Shown here: one piece after another, positions 1-5,624 of the stretch
Layout: each line of letters opens with the position of its first letter
Position numbering within the stretch: the first letter of the stretch is position 1
Source of the DNA: Thermodesulfovibrionales bacterium
GTDB lineage: Bacteria > Nitrospirota > Thermodesulfovibrionia > Thermodesulfovibrionales > SM23-35
Assembly (NCBI GenBank): GCA_022013235.1
Contig: JAKLQR010000188.1
Coordinates: forward strand, 1-7,764
Direction of reading: 5' to 3'
DNA: 7,764 bases
Translations under genes and position numbers: made by a program
Notes under the pieces: model-generated
Databases searched by the model: none
The model's input: the letters and a program-made list of their open reading frames with translations, nothing else
Told to the model about the DNA's origin: nothing

Positions 1-1
1 C

Positions 2-7
2 TATAAT
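2..7 (+). promoter_or_regulatory. Candidate -10 element for the diguanylate cyclase gene
   Basis: A perfect TATAAT lies 41 bases upstream of the ATG at 49. The matching -35 box would fall outside the window, so only half of the promoter can be judged. A weak purine stretch (GAAGAGA, 21-27) is too far from the start for an ideal ribosome binding site. Confidence 0.35.
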
Positions 8-48
8 TATGGTAGAGTATGAAGAGACATTCAGTGCGATTTTGAAAA

Positions 49-1461
49 ATGGAAAAGAATATCCTCATTTACGCACAAGACATAACTATCCTGAATTTCC
101 TCAGGTCCTTTTTTGAAAGCCATAAGAAGTATTCCCCGGTTATCCTTAAACGAGAGATCACGCATCTTAAGAGCGCGTGTCTTAAGAAAAAACCTGCCGC
201 CCTGCTTGTTGAGAGCCCTTTCGGACTCAAACATCTGGAGGCCTCGGAAATTCCATGCCCCGTAATTGCCCTGATATCGTCAGACTCTCTCACCAGCGGC
301 ATCCGTTCCGTTCTCAAAGCGGACGTAGATTCTTATCTCATAAGTCCGTTTTATCAGGAAGACCTTGACTATAAACTCAAGGTTGCCATGGCGAGGAGAA
401 ACTGGATTAAGCACCTTGACACAAAAAAGAAAGATCTCGAATCACTGCTGGAATTCACCTGCCTGATATCAGCCACCCTGGACCCTGGAGAAGCACTGCA
501 CCTCATCGTACAAAAGATTGCGAAAATTATCCGTGTTACGCACTGCTCCATAATCAGCATAGACACTGGGGATCAGAACTCCGCATATGTTGTTTCCTCA
601 TATAAAGATTCCGGAACCACCAACACACGGCTTGACCTTGGAAAACACCCTGAAATAAAACAGGCCATATTACTCAAAAAGCCGCTCTTAGTAAAAGATG
701 TTTTCAAAGACCCCCTTATGAAAGATGTGGTGGATATCCTGAAACCACTGGGGATCCGTTCTATAGCGGTTTTCCCTGTGATCTTCCGTGATGAGATCAT
801 CGGCATCTTGCTGCTGAGGGCATCAAAGGCAGGCCGCACCTTTACAGCGCGGGAGATGAATCTCTGTTCTTCCATCGCAAATGCATCTGCAAACGCCCTT
901 TACAATGCCTTTCTGCATGAGAAGGTTGAACGGGAAAAAATACAACTCGAACGGCTTGCAATCACAGATTATATGACGGGAATTTACAATATCAGATATT
1001 TTTATTCGAGACTTGAAGATGAATTCAGCAGGTCGGTGAGATACAACACACCGATGGTATGCATTATGTTCGATATCGACTATTTCAAAAGGATAAATGA
1101 TACCTATGGCCACAGGATCGGAGATATTGTGCTAAGGGAATTCGCGCAGCTCATCCGCGGGAGGACAAGACGCTCTGATATCTTTGCCAGATACGGAGGC
1201 GAAGAATTCATCATGATCCTTCCGGAGATACAGAGAGAAGAAGCGATCATGAAAGCCGAAGAATTAAGAAAGGTCGTTGAAGGATACCGCTTTATGGGCC
1301 TTGAGGACAATGACAGAATCACCGTAAGCATGGGTATTGCGTGTATTCCCGACGAGCAGATAAAGACCCCTGACGACCTTATTTCCGTGACGGATCAGGC
1401 CCTCTTTGCGGCAAAGCATAAAGGTCGCAACCAAATCATTGTATTCCCTGATAACCTTTGA
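49..1461 (+). CDS. Diguanylate cyclase with degenerate receiver, GAF and GGDEF domains
   Basis: This 470-residue cytoplasmic protein should make cyclic di-GMP from two GTP. Residues 1-115 have a response-regulator-like fold pattern, but the phosphoacceptor region reads LLVES and the usual lysine near YLISPF is a serine, so it is probably a non-phosphorylated pseudo-receiver. A GAF sensor domain spans roughly 130-285 and is followed by a short charged helix. The GGDEF domain covers about 305-465. It contains FDIDYFKRINDTYGH at 341-355 and the active-site signature GGEEF at 383-387. An RxxD inhibitory site (RRSD, 374-377) stands five residues before it, so product feedback inhibition is expected. 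No transmembrane segment is seen. The ATG at 49 is the only sensible start although its ribosome binding site is weak. The gene converges on the LUD gene at its right. Confidence 0.93.
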   Translation: MEKNILIYAQDITILNFLRSFFESHKKYSPVILKREITHLKSACLKKKPAALLVESPFGLKHLEASEIPCPVIALISSDSLTSGIRSVLKADVDSYLISPFYQEDLDYKLKVAMARRNWIKHLDTKKKDLESLLEFTCLISATLDPGEALHLIVQKIAKIIRVTHCSIISIDTGDQNSAYVVSSYKDSGTTNTRLDLGKHPEIKQAILLKKPLLVKDVFKDPLMKDVVDILKPLGIRSIAVFPVIFRDEIIGILLLRASKAGRTFTAREMNLCSSIANASANALYNAFLHEKVEREKIQLERLAITDYMTGIYNIRYFYSRLEDEFSRSVRYNTPMVCIMFDIDYFKRINDTYGHRIGDIVLREFAQLIRGRTRRSDIFARYGGEEFIMILPEIQREEAIMKAEELRKVVEGYRFMGLEDNDRITVSMGIACIPDEQIKTPDDLISVTDQALFAAKHKGRNQIIVFPDNL

Positions 1462-1488
1462 AGAGCAGGATGCGCATCCGTCTTCTTT
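1460..1488. terminator. Hairpin between two convergent genes, possible bidirectional terminator
   Basis: A perfect 12-base palindrome GGATGCGCATCC (1468-1479) is flanked by complementary arms GAAGA (1460-1464) and TCTTC (1481-1485), with short unpaired bases between. Three T residues follow on the plus strand. It overlaps the stop codon of the cyclase and precedes the end of the convergent LUD gene. The T-tract is short, so termination strength is uncertain. Confidence 0.45.
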
Positions 1489-1526
1489 CCGTACGAACTC
1501 CTCACCCGTATGAATCCAGTTTATTG

Positions 1527-2716
1527 TCAGCTCAACTTCAGTCTCGTCACGTAATAAAGCCACAGGAGATGTGATTTGAGAAAATAATAGATTTCACCGG
1601 GGAGGCTTTCGCTCCTTATGCTTCTGATTATGCCGGGCACATCTATGGAGAGGGGGCAATTCTTTCTGCACCGCCCGCAGGTGAGGCAGAATTCGAGCTT
1701 TTTATTCACTTCTTCCTCAGAAAGACTCTTGTATGCCAGACCTTTTCCCCCAAGATATTTTTCCTCGGCAAAAAAATTACCCACGGTATTGTACATGGGG
1801 CAGTGGAGGAGACAGTTCCCGCAGTCGATGCAATAGAGCAACTCCCTGAAGCCCTTTTCGATCATCTCGGTTCTCTTGTTATCGAGGAGGATCACTACTA
1901 CCTCGGAAGGGGCATGCACTCCTTTGAAGAATTTTTTCTCGACATCTGCTGTTTTGCTAACCCCGCTGAGGACCTCGATAAAAGAAGGGATAAGAACGCC
2001 GGTTGCCTTGTAACAGATGACTTTGAGCATATTCAGTGCATCTTCTACTGAAGGATAGATTTTGTCGATTGCGGTCACAACGATATGCTTCTTCTTCCGC
2101 ATGACTTCGAAGATATTCCCTTCATTATGGGCAAGCACAATCGAGCCCTCTTCCGCAGTCACGGCATTTGCACCGGTTATTCCTACCTGTGCTTTCTCCA
2201 TATAACCCCGTATTTCGTCCCTGACAAAACTGACAATCTCTTCAGGCGTTTGCCGAATCTTTTTCTGATGATATGCAGTGAGTTTCTCCGCAATGGTCTT
2301 GGCTGAAATATGCGCCGCTGGTCCTGTCGGATGGGAAGGGCCGGTTTGGAGAACCTGCAGGATCCTGTCGCCTATATCAGTCTCTATGACCGTTATCCCC
2401 GGGACTCCAGCGCTGAAGCAAGCCCTATCTCCTTTGTGACATTCGACTTTGATTTCACGACCAGTTTCTCATCGCCTGTCTCCCGGAGTATTATTCCGGC
2501 GGCCTCGTCCTTGTTTTCAGCCATGAATAACCTGAAGCCGTTTTCCTGCAGCTTCTCCACCGCCCGTCCAAAAAGCTCGCTGTTGCCGACCGAGTTTTCC
2601 CTGACTGCTTTGAGTCTCTTTATTTTTTCATCAATGTCCGGCGGAGGGTGCAGTCTCTGCCGCTCCTTTACTGTTTTGAAGGCTTTCTTCATTGCTTTTA
2701 CTTCATCGAAGTTCAT
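1527..2716 (-). pseudogene. LutB/LldF-like LUD-domain iron-sulfur protein, split by a one-base frameshift
   Basis: Reading restored across one missing base gives about 396 residues. The N-terminal part (from ATG 2716, residues 1-107) and the rest (from 2396 on) together form a LUD domain. It includes the family-typical GITGANAVTAEEGS and HNEGN stretches seen in LutB/LldF lactate-oxidation proteins. Two ferredoxin-like CxxCxxCxxxCP motifs follow, with cysteines near 296/299/302/306 and 344/347/350/354, so two 4Fe-4S clusters are expected. The break is at 2393-2401, where the minus strand reads CCCGGGGATAAC. One extra G would join the halves and remove the TAA. An AGGAG ribosome binding site lies 12 bases before the ATG. 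The protein is shorter than LutB (about 470 residues) and lacks its C-terminal extension. No lutA or lutC neighbour is present, so the substrate cannot be assigned. It could be a functional gene with a sequencing error or a recent pseudogene. Confidence 0.82.
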
Positions 2717-2727
2717 AGCATATTGTT

Positions 2728-2733
2728 ACTCCT
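2728..2733 (-). promoter_or_regulatory. Ribosome binding site of the LUD gene
   Basis: The minus strand reads AGGAGT twelve bases before the ATG at 2716. The spacing is somewhat long, but no alternative in-frame start lies closer. An ATG a few bases upstream is out of frame and closes at once. Confidence 0.5.
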
Positions 2734-2767
2734 GAAACGGAGAAATATCAATTCTTAACCCGAAACG

Positions 2768-2955
2768 TGCAAGAACCGAAAGGGATACGGCCTGATTTCC
2801 GGATCGAAATCACGGGCAACTTCGATGAGACCGGAGACGAAGTGGAGGTATCAGCCTTCGATATTGCACTATCATTGAAGTCGGATGAACGTTTGCTAAG
2901 AAACAGAGGGAGTTTATTTCGATCCGGAAATCAAGTCGTATCCCTGCACTTGCAT
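2768..2955. repeat. Long imperfect inverted repeat with two internal stem-loops (MITE-like or structured element)
   Basis: The arm at 2781-2810 and the arm at 2916-2945 are inverted copies matching at 28 of 30 positions. The core 18 bases (2793-2810 and 2916-2933, TGATTTCCGGATCGAAAT) match perfectly. After a small indel the match resumes further out as TGCAAG (2768-2773) against CTTGCA (2950-2955). Inside are two smaller stems: ACTTCG 2819-2824 with CGAAGT 2838-2843, and CTTCGAT 2856-2862 with ATTGAAG 2874-2880 (one G-T pair). The whole could fold as a closed stem carrying two hairpins. No target-site duplication is visible. It fills the space between the divergent LUD and Crp-type genes, so it may be a non-autonomous mobile element, a regulatory region, or both. 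A 78-codon open frame runs through it but shows no protein-like features. Confidence 0.7.
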
Positions 2956-2998
2956 AGTAAGGACAGCAATGGGTCTCTCTTCATTAGATGCTATGAGG

Positions 2999-3004
2999 TA
3001 TAAT
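2999..3004 (+). promoter_or_regulatory. Candidate -10 element of the Crp/Fnr-type gene
   Basis: A perfect TATAAT lies 40 bases upstream of the ATG at 3045. No good -35 box is seen at the expected distance (the sequence there is TCTCTT), which would fit an activator-dependent promoter, but this is only inference. Confidence 0.4.
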
Positions 3005-3044
3005 TCTATAAAGCATATCCTTGTCTCAACAGGAAGGAATAATA

Positions 3045-3709
3045 ATGGATATTCGCAGATTTCTTCTGAACACATTTCTCTTCAGTTCCTTCTCGGAAAA
3101 AGAGGTCGGCCTGTTGGAAGCATCAACTGCTCCGAAAAAAGTCCGGAAAGGGGAGCAGATATTTTCAGAAGGGATGGAAGCCACTGCATTCTTTCTTGTA
3201 GTCGACGGGAAGGTCAAGATTTATAAACTCTCCCCGGACGGCAAAGAGCATACTCTGCATATCCATGGCGCAGGAGACCTCGTTGCGGAAGCAGCCATCT
3301 TTGACGCCATGGTCTATCCGGCCTCATGTGCCGCGTTGGAGGATTCTACCCTGATCCGCATCTCCGGTGAAGGGTTCCTGAATCTCATCAGGGTACATCC
3401 GGAACTCTCGTTAAAGATGATGAGCGGCTATTCGAAGAGATTGAGACAGTTCGTTGCAAAGATAGAAGAACTTTCCCTGAAGGACATCAAAGCGAGGCTT
3501 GCCGGATACATTCTGGAGCATAGCGCGGTCGAAAAGGAGCAACCGTCTGTCATCTCGCATATTCGAAGAAAGAGCTTGCGTCTCTTCTCGGCACCATCCC
3601 GGAAACCCTCTCACGGGCGCTTGCGTTTCTGAAACAGAAGAAGCTTATTATCGAGAGAGAGAACATGATTCTTGTTCCGGACCCGGAAAAGTTAAAGGCA
3701 TTTGCCTAG
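3045..3709 (+). pseudogene. Crp/Fnr-family transcriptional regulator, frameshifted just before the HTH
   Basis: With one missing base restored this is a 221-residue regulator of normal family length. Residues about 10-125 form the cNMP-binding-like beta-barrel (for example KGEQIFSEGMEA and FFLVVDGKVKIYK). A long dimerisation helix follows (about 130-160). A C-terminal winged helix-turn-helix reads KKELASLLGTIPETLSRAL and ends at TAG 3707-3709. The frame leading into the HTH is off by one near 3545-3557. Without correction the product ends at 3632 in unrelated residues and cannot bind DNA. The start is ATG 3045, preceded by AGGAAGGA at 3031-3038. An in-frame TTG at 3021 lies upstream of this ribosome binding site and is rejected. 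No cysteine cluster for an Fnr-type 4Fe-4S centre is visible in the N-terminus, so a heme, nucleotide or other ligand is possible. The gene is divergent from the LUD gene, which it might control. Confidence 0.82.
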
Positions 3710-3723
3710 TGAAGCCGGTCGGT

Positions 3724-3762
3724 ATGTTATGGTGGCATGTTATGAGCAATGCAGATGTTACG
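3724..3762. repeat. Three short direct repeats at the chromosome/accessory junction
   Basis: ATGTTATG (3724-3731), ATGTTATG (3737-3744) and ATGTTACG (3755-3762) are spaced 13 and 18 bases apart. They lie between the ends of the convergent Crp-type and hicA genes. The stretch has no attC-like palindrome. Its role is unknown and the copies are short enough to be accidental. Confidence 0.3.
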
Positions 3763-3764
3763 GC

Positions 3765-3953
3765 TTATTTTATTTGACTTATACCGAGATCTTTACAAAT
3801 TTTACGCGCGAGATGATCGTCGATTTCGGTATGTCTGGGAACAGAAGATCTTCTATTTTGACTGGGGTTCCCCCACCATGAATGACGGCTACCTTCCCTG
3901 ATAAATTCACACCCTTGCGAACGCAAATGTTTCAGGAAGTCATTGCGCTTCAT
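3765..3953 (-). CDS. hicA: HicA-family toxin (mRNA interferase)
   Basis: This 62-residue protein matches the small HicA fold, a double-stranded-RNA-binding-like domain that cleaves mRNA. It begins MKRNDFLKHLRSQGCEFIRE, and the catalytic histidine is in the GSRHSWW segment (His24). The later VPRHTEIDDHLARKICKDLGI is the conserved C-terminal half. Its ATG overlaps the stop of the upstream antitoxin as ATGA (3950-3953), so the two are translationally coupled. The order is antitoxin first and toxin second, the reverse of the E. coli hicAB order but common elsewhere. It is the leftmost accessory gene and ends 55 bases from the end of the Crp-type gene. Confidence 0.9.
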   Translation of the reverse strand: MKRNDFLKHLRSQGCEFIREGSRHSWWGNPSQNRRSSVPRHTEIDDHLARKICKDLGISQIK

Positions 3954-4162
3954 ACAGCAATTTTTTCTTCAATATAGCCTGATCCCACTGCAGCAATAGC
4001 GTCCTGACGGTTGAATTCAAGAGCTTCCTTCAGAGTAACCCTGAGGGTTTCGATAAGTTCTTTATGAGTATGTTCCTGGCAGTTTACCCCGGGTATTTCT
4101 TTTATCCAGCCAATCCACCAATCACCCGATTGTTTTACTACTGCAGTATATTCTGTGTTCAT
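3950..4162 (-). CDS. hicB: HicB-family antitoxin, short form
   Basis: This 70-residue protein has the partial RNase H-like fold of HicB. It shows the typical WWIGWIKEIPGVNCQE segment followed by a helix, ELIETLRVTLKEALEFNR. It should bind and neutralise HicA. Longer HicB proteins carry a C-terminal DNA-binding domain, and this one ends without one. Autoregulation would therefore need another mechanism or complex formation. A strong ribosome binding site (AAGGAGG on the minus strand, 4170-4176) stands seven bases before the ATG at 4162, with a perfect TATAAT just upstream. Confidence 0.88.
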   Translation of the reverse strand: MNTEYTAVVKQSGDWWIGWIKEIPGVNCQEHTHKELIETLRVTLKEALEFNRQDAIAAVGSGYIEEKIAV

Positions 4163-4185
4163 AAATTTACCTCCTTATGCAATAT

Positions 4186-4191
4186 ATTATA
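4186..4191 (-). promoter_or_regulatory. -10 element of the hicBA promoter
   Basis: The minus strand reads TATAAT here, 23 bases before the hicB ATG and ten bases upstream of the ribosome binding site. No clear -35 box is found. The inverted repeat at 4211-4233 covers the -35 region. Confidence 0.5.
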
Positions 4192-4210
4192 ACGTAAGGG
4201 AAAATACTAT

Positions 4211-4233
4211 AATATTACTTTTGTTGTAATATT
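4211..4233. promoter_or_regulatory. Inverted repeat upstream of hicBA, candidate operator or terminator
   Basis: AATATTAC (4211-4218) and GTAATATT (4226-4233) are perfect inverted copies separated by seven bases. The position, overlapping or just upstream of the expected -35 region of the hicB promoter, suits an operator. On the plus strand the hairpin is followed by more T residues, so it could also end plus-strand transcripts. The stem is purely A/T-rich and weak. Confidence 0.45.
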
Positions 4234-4250
4234 TTTTCGCCCATAATGAA

Positions 4251-4313
4251 ATCAGGAGCGGGCAAGTCCTGTGCAAAACCAAACATGTCTGATCCGTCTC
4301 CGCCGGATTTTTT
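4251..4313 (+). terminator. Hairpin-rich spacer between the two toxin-antitoxin pairs, ending in a T-tract
   Basis: The best hairpin pairs ATCCG (4292-4296) with CGGAT (4304-4308) and runs directly into TTTTTT (4308-4313), a Rho-independent terminator shape on the plus strand. A second hairpin pairs CAGGA (4253-4257) with TCCTG (4267-4271). No plus-strand gene upstream obviously needs a terminator here. I looked for a degenerate attC, but GTTRRRY-type core sites are missing. The 164 bases between the two TA pairs hold no other gene. Confidence 0.35.
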
Positions 4314-4326
4314 GTAAGCTCTGCTT

Positions 4327-4650
4327 TTAGTAAATCTCTAATTGAATCTTAATGGCTTCACCAATTCTGTGCAAATCTTCTTCTGAAAGTGCGCCTGCAC
4401 GTTTAAATAATCGCAACTTGCTTACAGTAGCCAGTTGATCAGCCATTGCCTTGCTTTCTTTACCGTCAAGAATGACAAGTGCTTCGCTGGGATACAGGCG
4501 ATCTGTCTTGGTGGTTAGAGGAACCACTTGAACTCGATTGAGGAACTTATTTGATGCGTCATTGCTGACGATCACAGCAGGACGTTTTTTTTTGATCTCT
4601 CCTCCTACTGAGGGATCAAAATTCACCCACCAGACCTCACCTCTTTTCAT
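4327..4650 (-). CDS. mazF: MazF/PemK-family toxin (endoribonuclease)
   Basis: This 107-residue protein is a full-length MazF/PemK toxin, which cleaves mRNA at short sequence motifs. It begins MKRGEVWWVNFDPSVGGEIKK, followed by the conserved KKRPAVIVSND (arginine at 23) and VVPLTTKT (41-49), the usual active-site neighbourhood. The C-terminal helix (about 89-105) is typical. Its start overlaps the end of the antitoxin gene by 14 bases, indicating translational coupling. It belongs to the unit that begins after the attC at 4951-5021. No convincing attC follows its stop codon, so its left boundary as a cassette is unclear. Confidence 0.93.
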   Translation of the reverse strand: MKRGEVWWVNFDPSVGGEIKKKRPAVIVSNDASNKFLNRVQVVPLTTKTDRLYPSEALVILDGKESKAMADQLATVSKLRLFKRAGALSEEDLHRIGEAIKIQLEIY

Positions 4651-4867
4651 GCGCTATGTCCTGAAAAGTTGTCTCGGCCCAATCCAGAGCATCTTTTTCT
4701 CTCTTTTTGTCTTTTGACATTTGAGCGTACGCCAATTCCAGATTTGGACGAACTACATGCGGGCGGACCAGTTCCTCAATAAACTTACTGATTTTGCGAG
4801 GTCCGATCGTCTTATATAGACCTTCATAAACTTCCTCGTCTATAGTTATGGTCAACTTTTTTTGCAT
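4637..4867 (-). CDS. Ribbon-helix-helix antitoxin paired with MazF
   Basis: This 76-residue protein starts with KKLTITIDEEVYEGLYKTIG followed by PRKISKFIEELVR, a ribbon-helix-helix DNA-binding domain (about residues 3-35). An acidic and basic C-terminal tail ends in a tryptophan-containing helix likely to wrap the toxin. It should neutralise MazF and repress the operon. A GGGAGG ribosome binding site (4874-4879 on the minus strand) is six bases from the ATG at 4867. The promoter and likely operator are just upstream. Antitoxin subfamilies are mixed and matched with MazF toxins, so no specific name is given. Confidence 0.87.
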   Translation of the reverse strand: MQKKLTITIDEEVYEGLYKTIGPRKISKFIEELVRPHVVRPNLELAYAQMSKDKKREKDALDWAETTFQDIAHEKR

Positions 4868-4885
4868 CGAAGTCCTCCCTTTGTT

Positions 4886-4923
4886 ATACGTGTAGCATAC
4901 GTATTAAAACTAAGTCATGTCAA
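4886..4923 (-). promoter_or_regulatory. Promoter and candidate operator of the MazF toxin-antitoxin operon
   Basis: On the minus strand a perfect TTGACA -35 box (4918-4923) is followed after 18 bases by TATGCT (4894-4899), a 4-of-6 match to the -10 consensus. ATACGT occurs at 4886-4891 and within the palindrome ATACGTAT at 4897-4904. The copies are 11 bases apart, about one helical turn, and overlap the -10 box. This is the arrangement expected for a ribbon-helix-helix repressor. The unit therefore carries its own promoter, as toxin-antitoxin cassettes usually do. Confidence 0.65.
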
Positions 4924-4950
4924 CATATAGATATTGGAGTCATATCTTAG

Positions 4951-5021
4951 GGCCAACGACAAAATCACCTGCTTTTATGGAGCGTAGCGGAATAAAAGTC
5001 AGGTGCATTTTATTGTTAGCC
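4951..5021 (-). other. attC recombination site of the methyltransferase cassette
   Basis: The 71-base imperfect palindrome has complementary ends GGCCAAC (4951-4957) and GTTAGCC (5015-5021). Arms AAAAT / ATTTT, CACCTG / CAGGTG and CTTTTAT / ATAAAAG pair around an apical AGCGTAG region. Two bases, T4999 and C5006, are left unpaired on the arm next to the methyltransferase gene, matching the extrahelical bases of integron attC sites. The stop codon of the methyltransferase (5016-5018) lies inside the core site. Orientation follows the minus strand. Confidence 0.85.
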
Positions 5022-5573
5022 CTTTTTCAAAATCACGGTCTTACTGAAAAGTACCCTCGGTCTTTCAACAGGTGTAAAACCAGCGTCTTTGGCTTTTTTG
5101 ACCATTTCTTCAAATTTCGTCTTTGATACATGGAATGGTGGTTCCACGATGAAAAGTTGTCCATCCGATTTCAGTATCGATTTTATCTCGTTTAAGAATC
5201 CTTCCTGATCGGGGATTTCGTGAACCATGTAAAACGCCAGAACAAAATCGACATCCTCCAATACGCCTATTTTATTTACTGCACACCTATGCAGTGTGAT
5301 ACGTTCATCGAGTTCCGTTCCTTGAATCTTGTCTCTCAGTTTTTGAAGCATCCCTTCCTGCAAATCGGACGCAATGACCCGGCCCGATTTGCCAACCAAT
5401 CGAGCCAAGTCGATGGAAAAAAAGCCCGGGCCACAACCCAGATCCAGGACGGTCATTCCTTCTTTTATGTAGGGTTTCAATATTTTCTGAGGGTCCTGTA
5501 GCCATCTTCGCAGTCTATTATCGAGACTGCCTGCCAGTTCAACCGGGCATACCCGATTTCTTTCATTGCTCAC
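5016..5573 (-). CDS. Class I SAM-dependent methyltransferase (cassette gene)
   Basis: This 185-residue cytoplasmic protein has a Rossmann-fold methyltransferase core. Motif I, VLDLGCGPG, is at 42-50 for binding S-adenosylmethionine. The acidic residue ending strand 2 is D70 in VIASDLQEGML. Motif IV lies near FVLAFYMVHEI (110-120), and LFIVEPP (140-146) is the motif V/VI region. The substrate is unknown. The fold resembles UbiE- or ArsM-like small-molecule methyltransferases, but no substrate signature is visible and the arsenic-type cysteines are not evident. It starts with GTG at 5573; the ATG seven bases upstream is out of frame and stops at once. The gene begins about 20 bases after one core site and ends inside the next, so it fills its cassette exactly. 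Confidence 0.88.
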   Translation of the reverse strand: MSNERNRVCPVELAGSLDNRLRRWLQDPQKILKPYIKEGMTVLDLGCGPGFFSIDLARLVGKSGRVIASDLQEGMLQKLRDKIQGTELDERITLHRCAVNKIGVLEDVDFVLAFYMVHEIPDQEGFLNEIKSILKSDGQLFIVEPPFHVSKTKFEEMVKKAKDAGFTPVERPRVLFSKTVILKKG

Positions 5574-5593
5574 GTTATCATTCTCTTTTCAAG

Positions 5594-5622
5594 GGCTAAC
5601 GACAAGTTGGGCGGTGTTAGTT
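5594..5622 (-). other. Minimal or degenerate attC-like site after rsgA
   Basis: GGCTAAC (5594-5600) faces GTTAG (5616-5620), and a GTTGGGC (5606-5612), a perfect GTTRRRY core, lies between them. The total is only about 29 bases, with no long stem. It sits exactly where an attC is expected, two bases after the rsgA stop and about 20 bases before the methyltransferase start. It may be an attC that has lost its central palindrome. Recombination activity is doubtful. Confidence 0.5.
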
Positions 5623-5624
5623 TT

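Noticed and set aside
2393..2401. Programmed frameshifting in the LUD gene
   Set aside because: No slippery heptamer with a downstream pseudoknot is evident, and two other genes in the window show similar one-base losses. Error or decay is simpler.
2310..2735. A 141-codon plus-strand open frame
   Set aside because: It lies antisense to the clearly recognisable LUD gene and has serine- and phenylalanine-rich composition without any domain pattern.
2767..3003. A 78-codon plus-strand open frame
   Set aside because: It is almost entirely made of the inverted-repeat element and has no convincing ribosome binding site or protein family features.
4251..4313. A degenerate attC between the two toxin-antitoxin pairs
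   Set aside because: The region folds into hairpins but lacks GTTRRRY or RYYYAAC core sites, so it is listed only as a hairpin-rich spacer.
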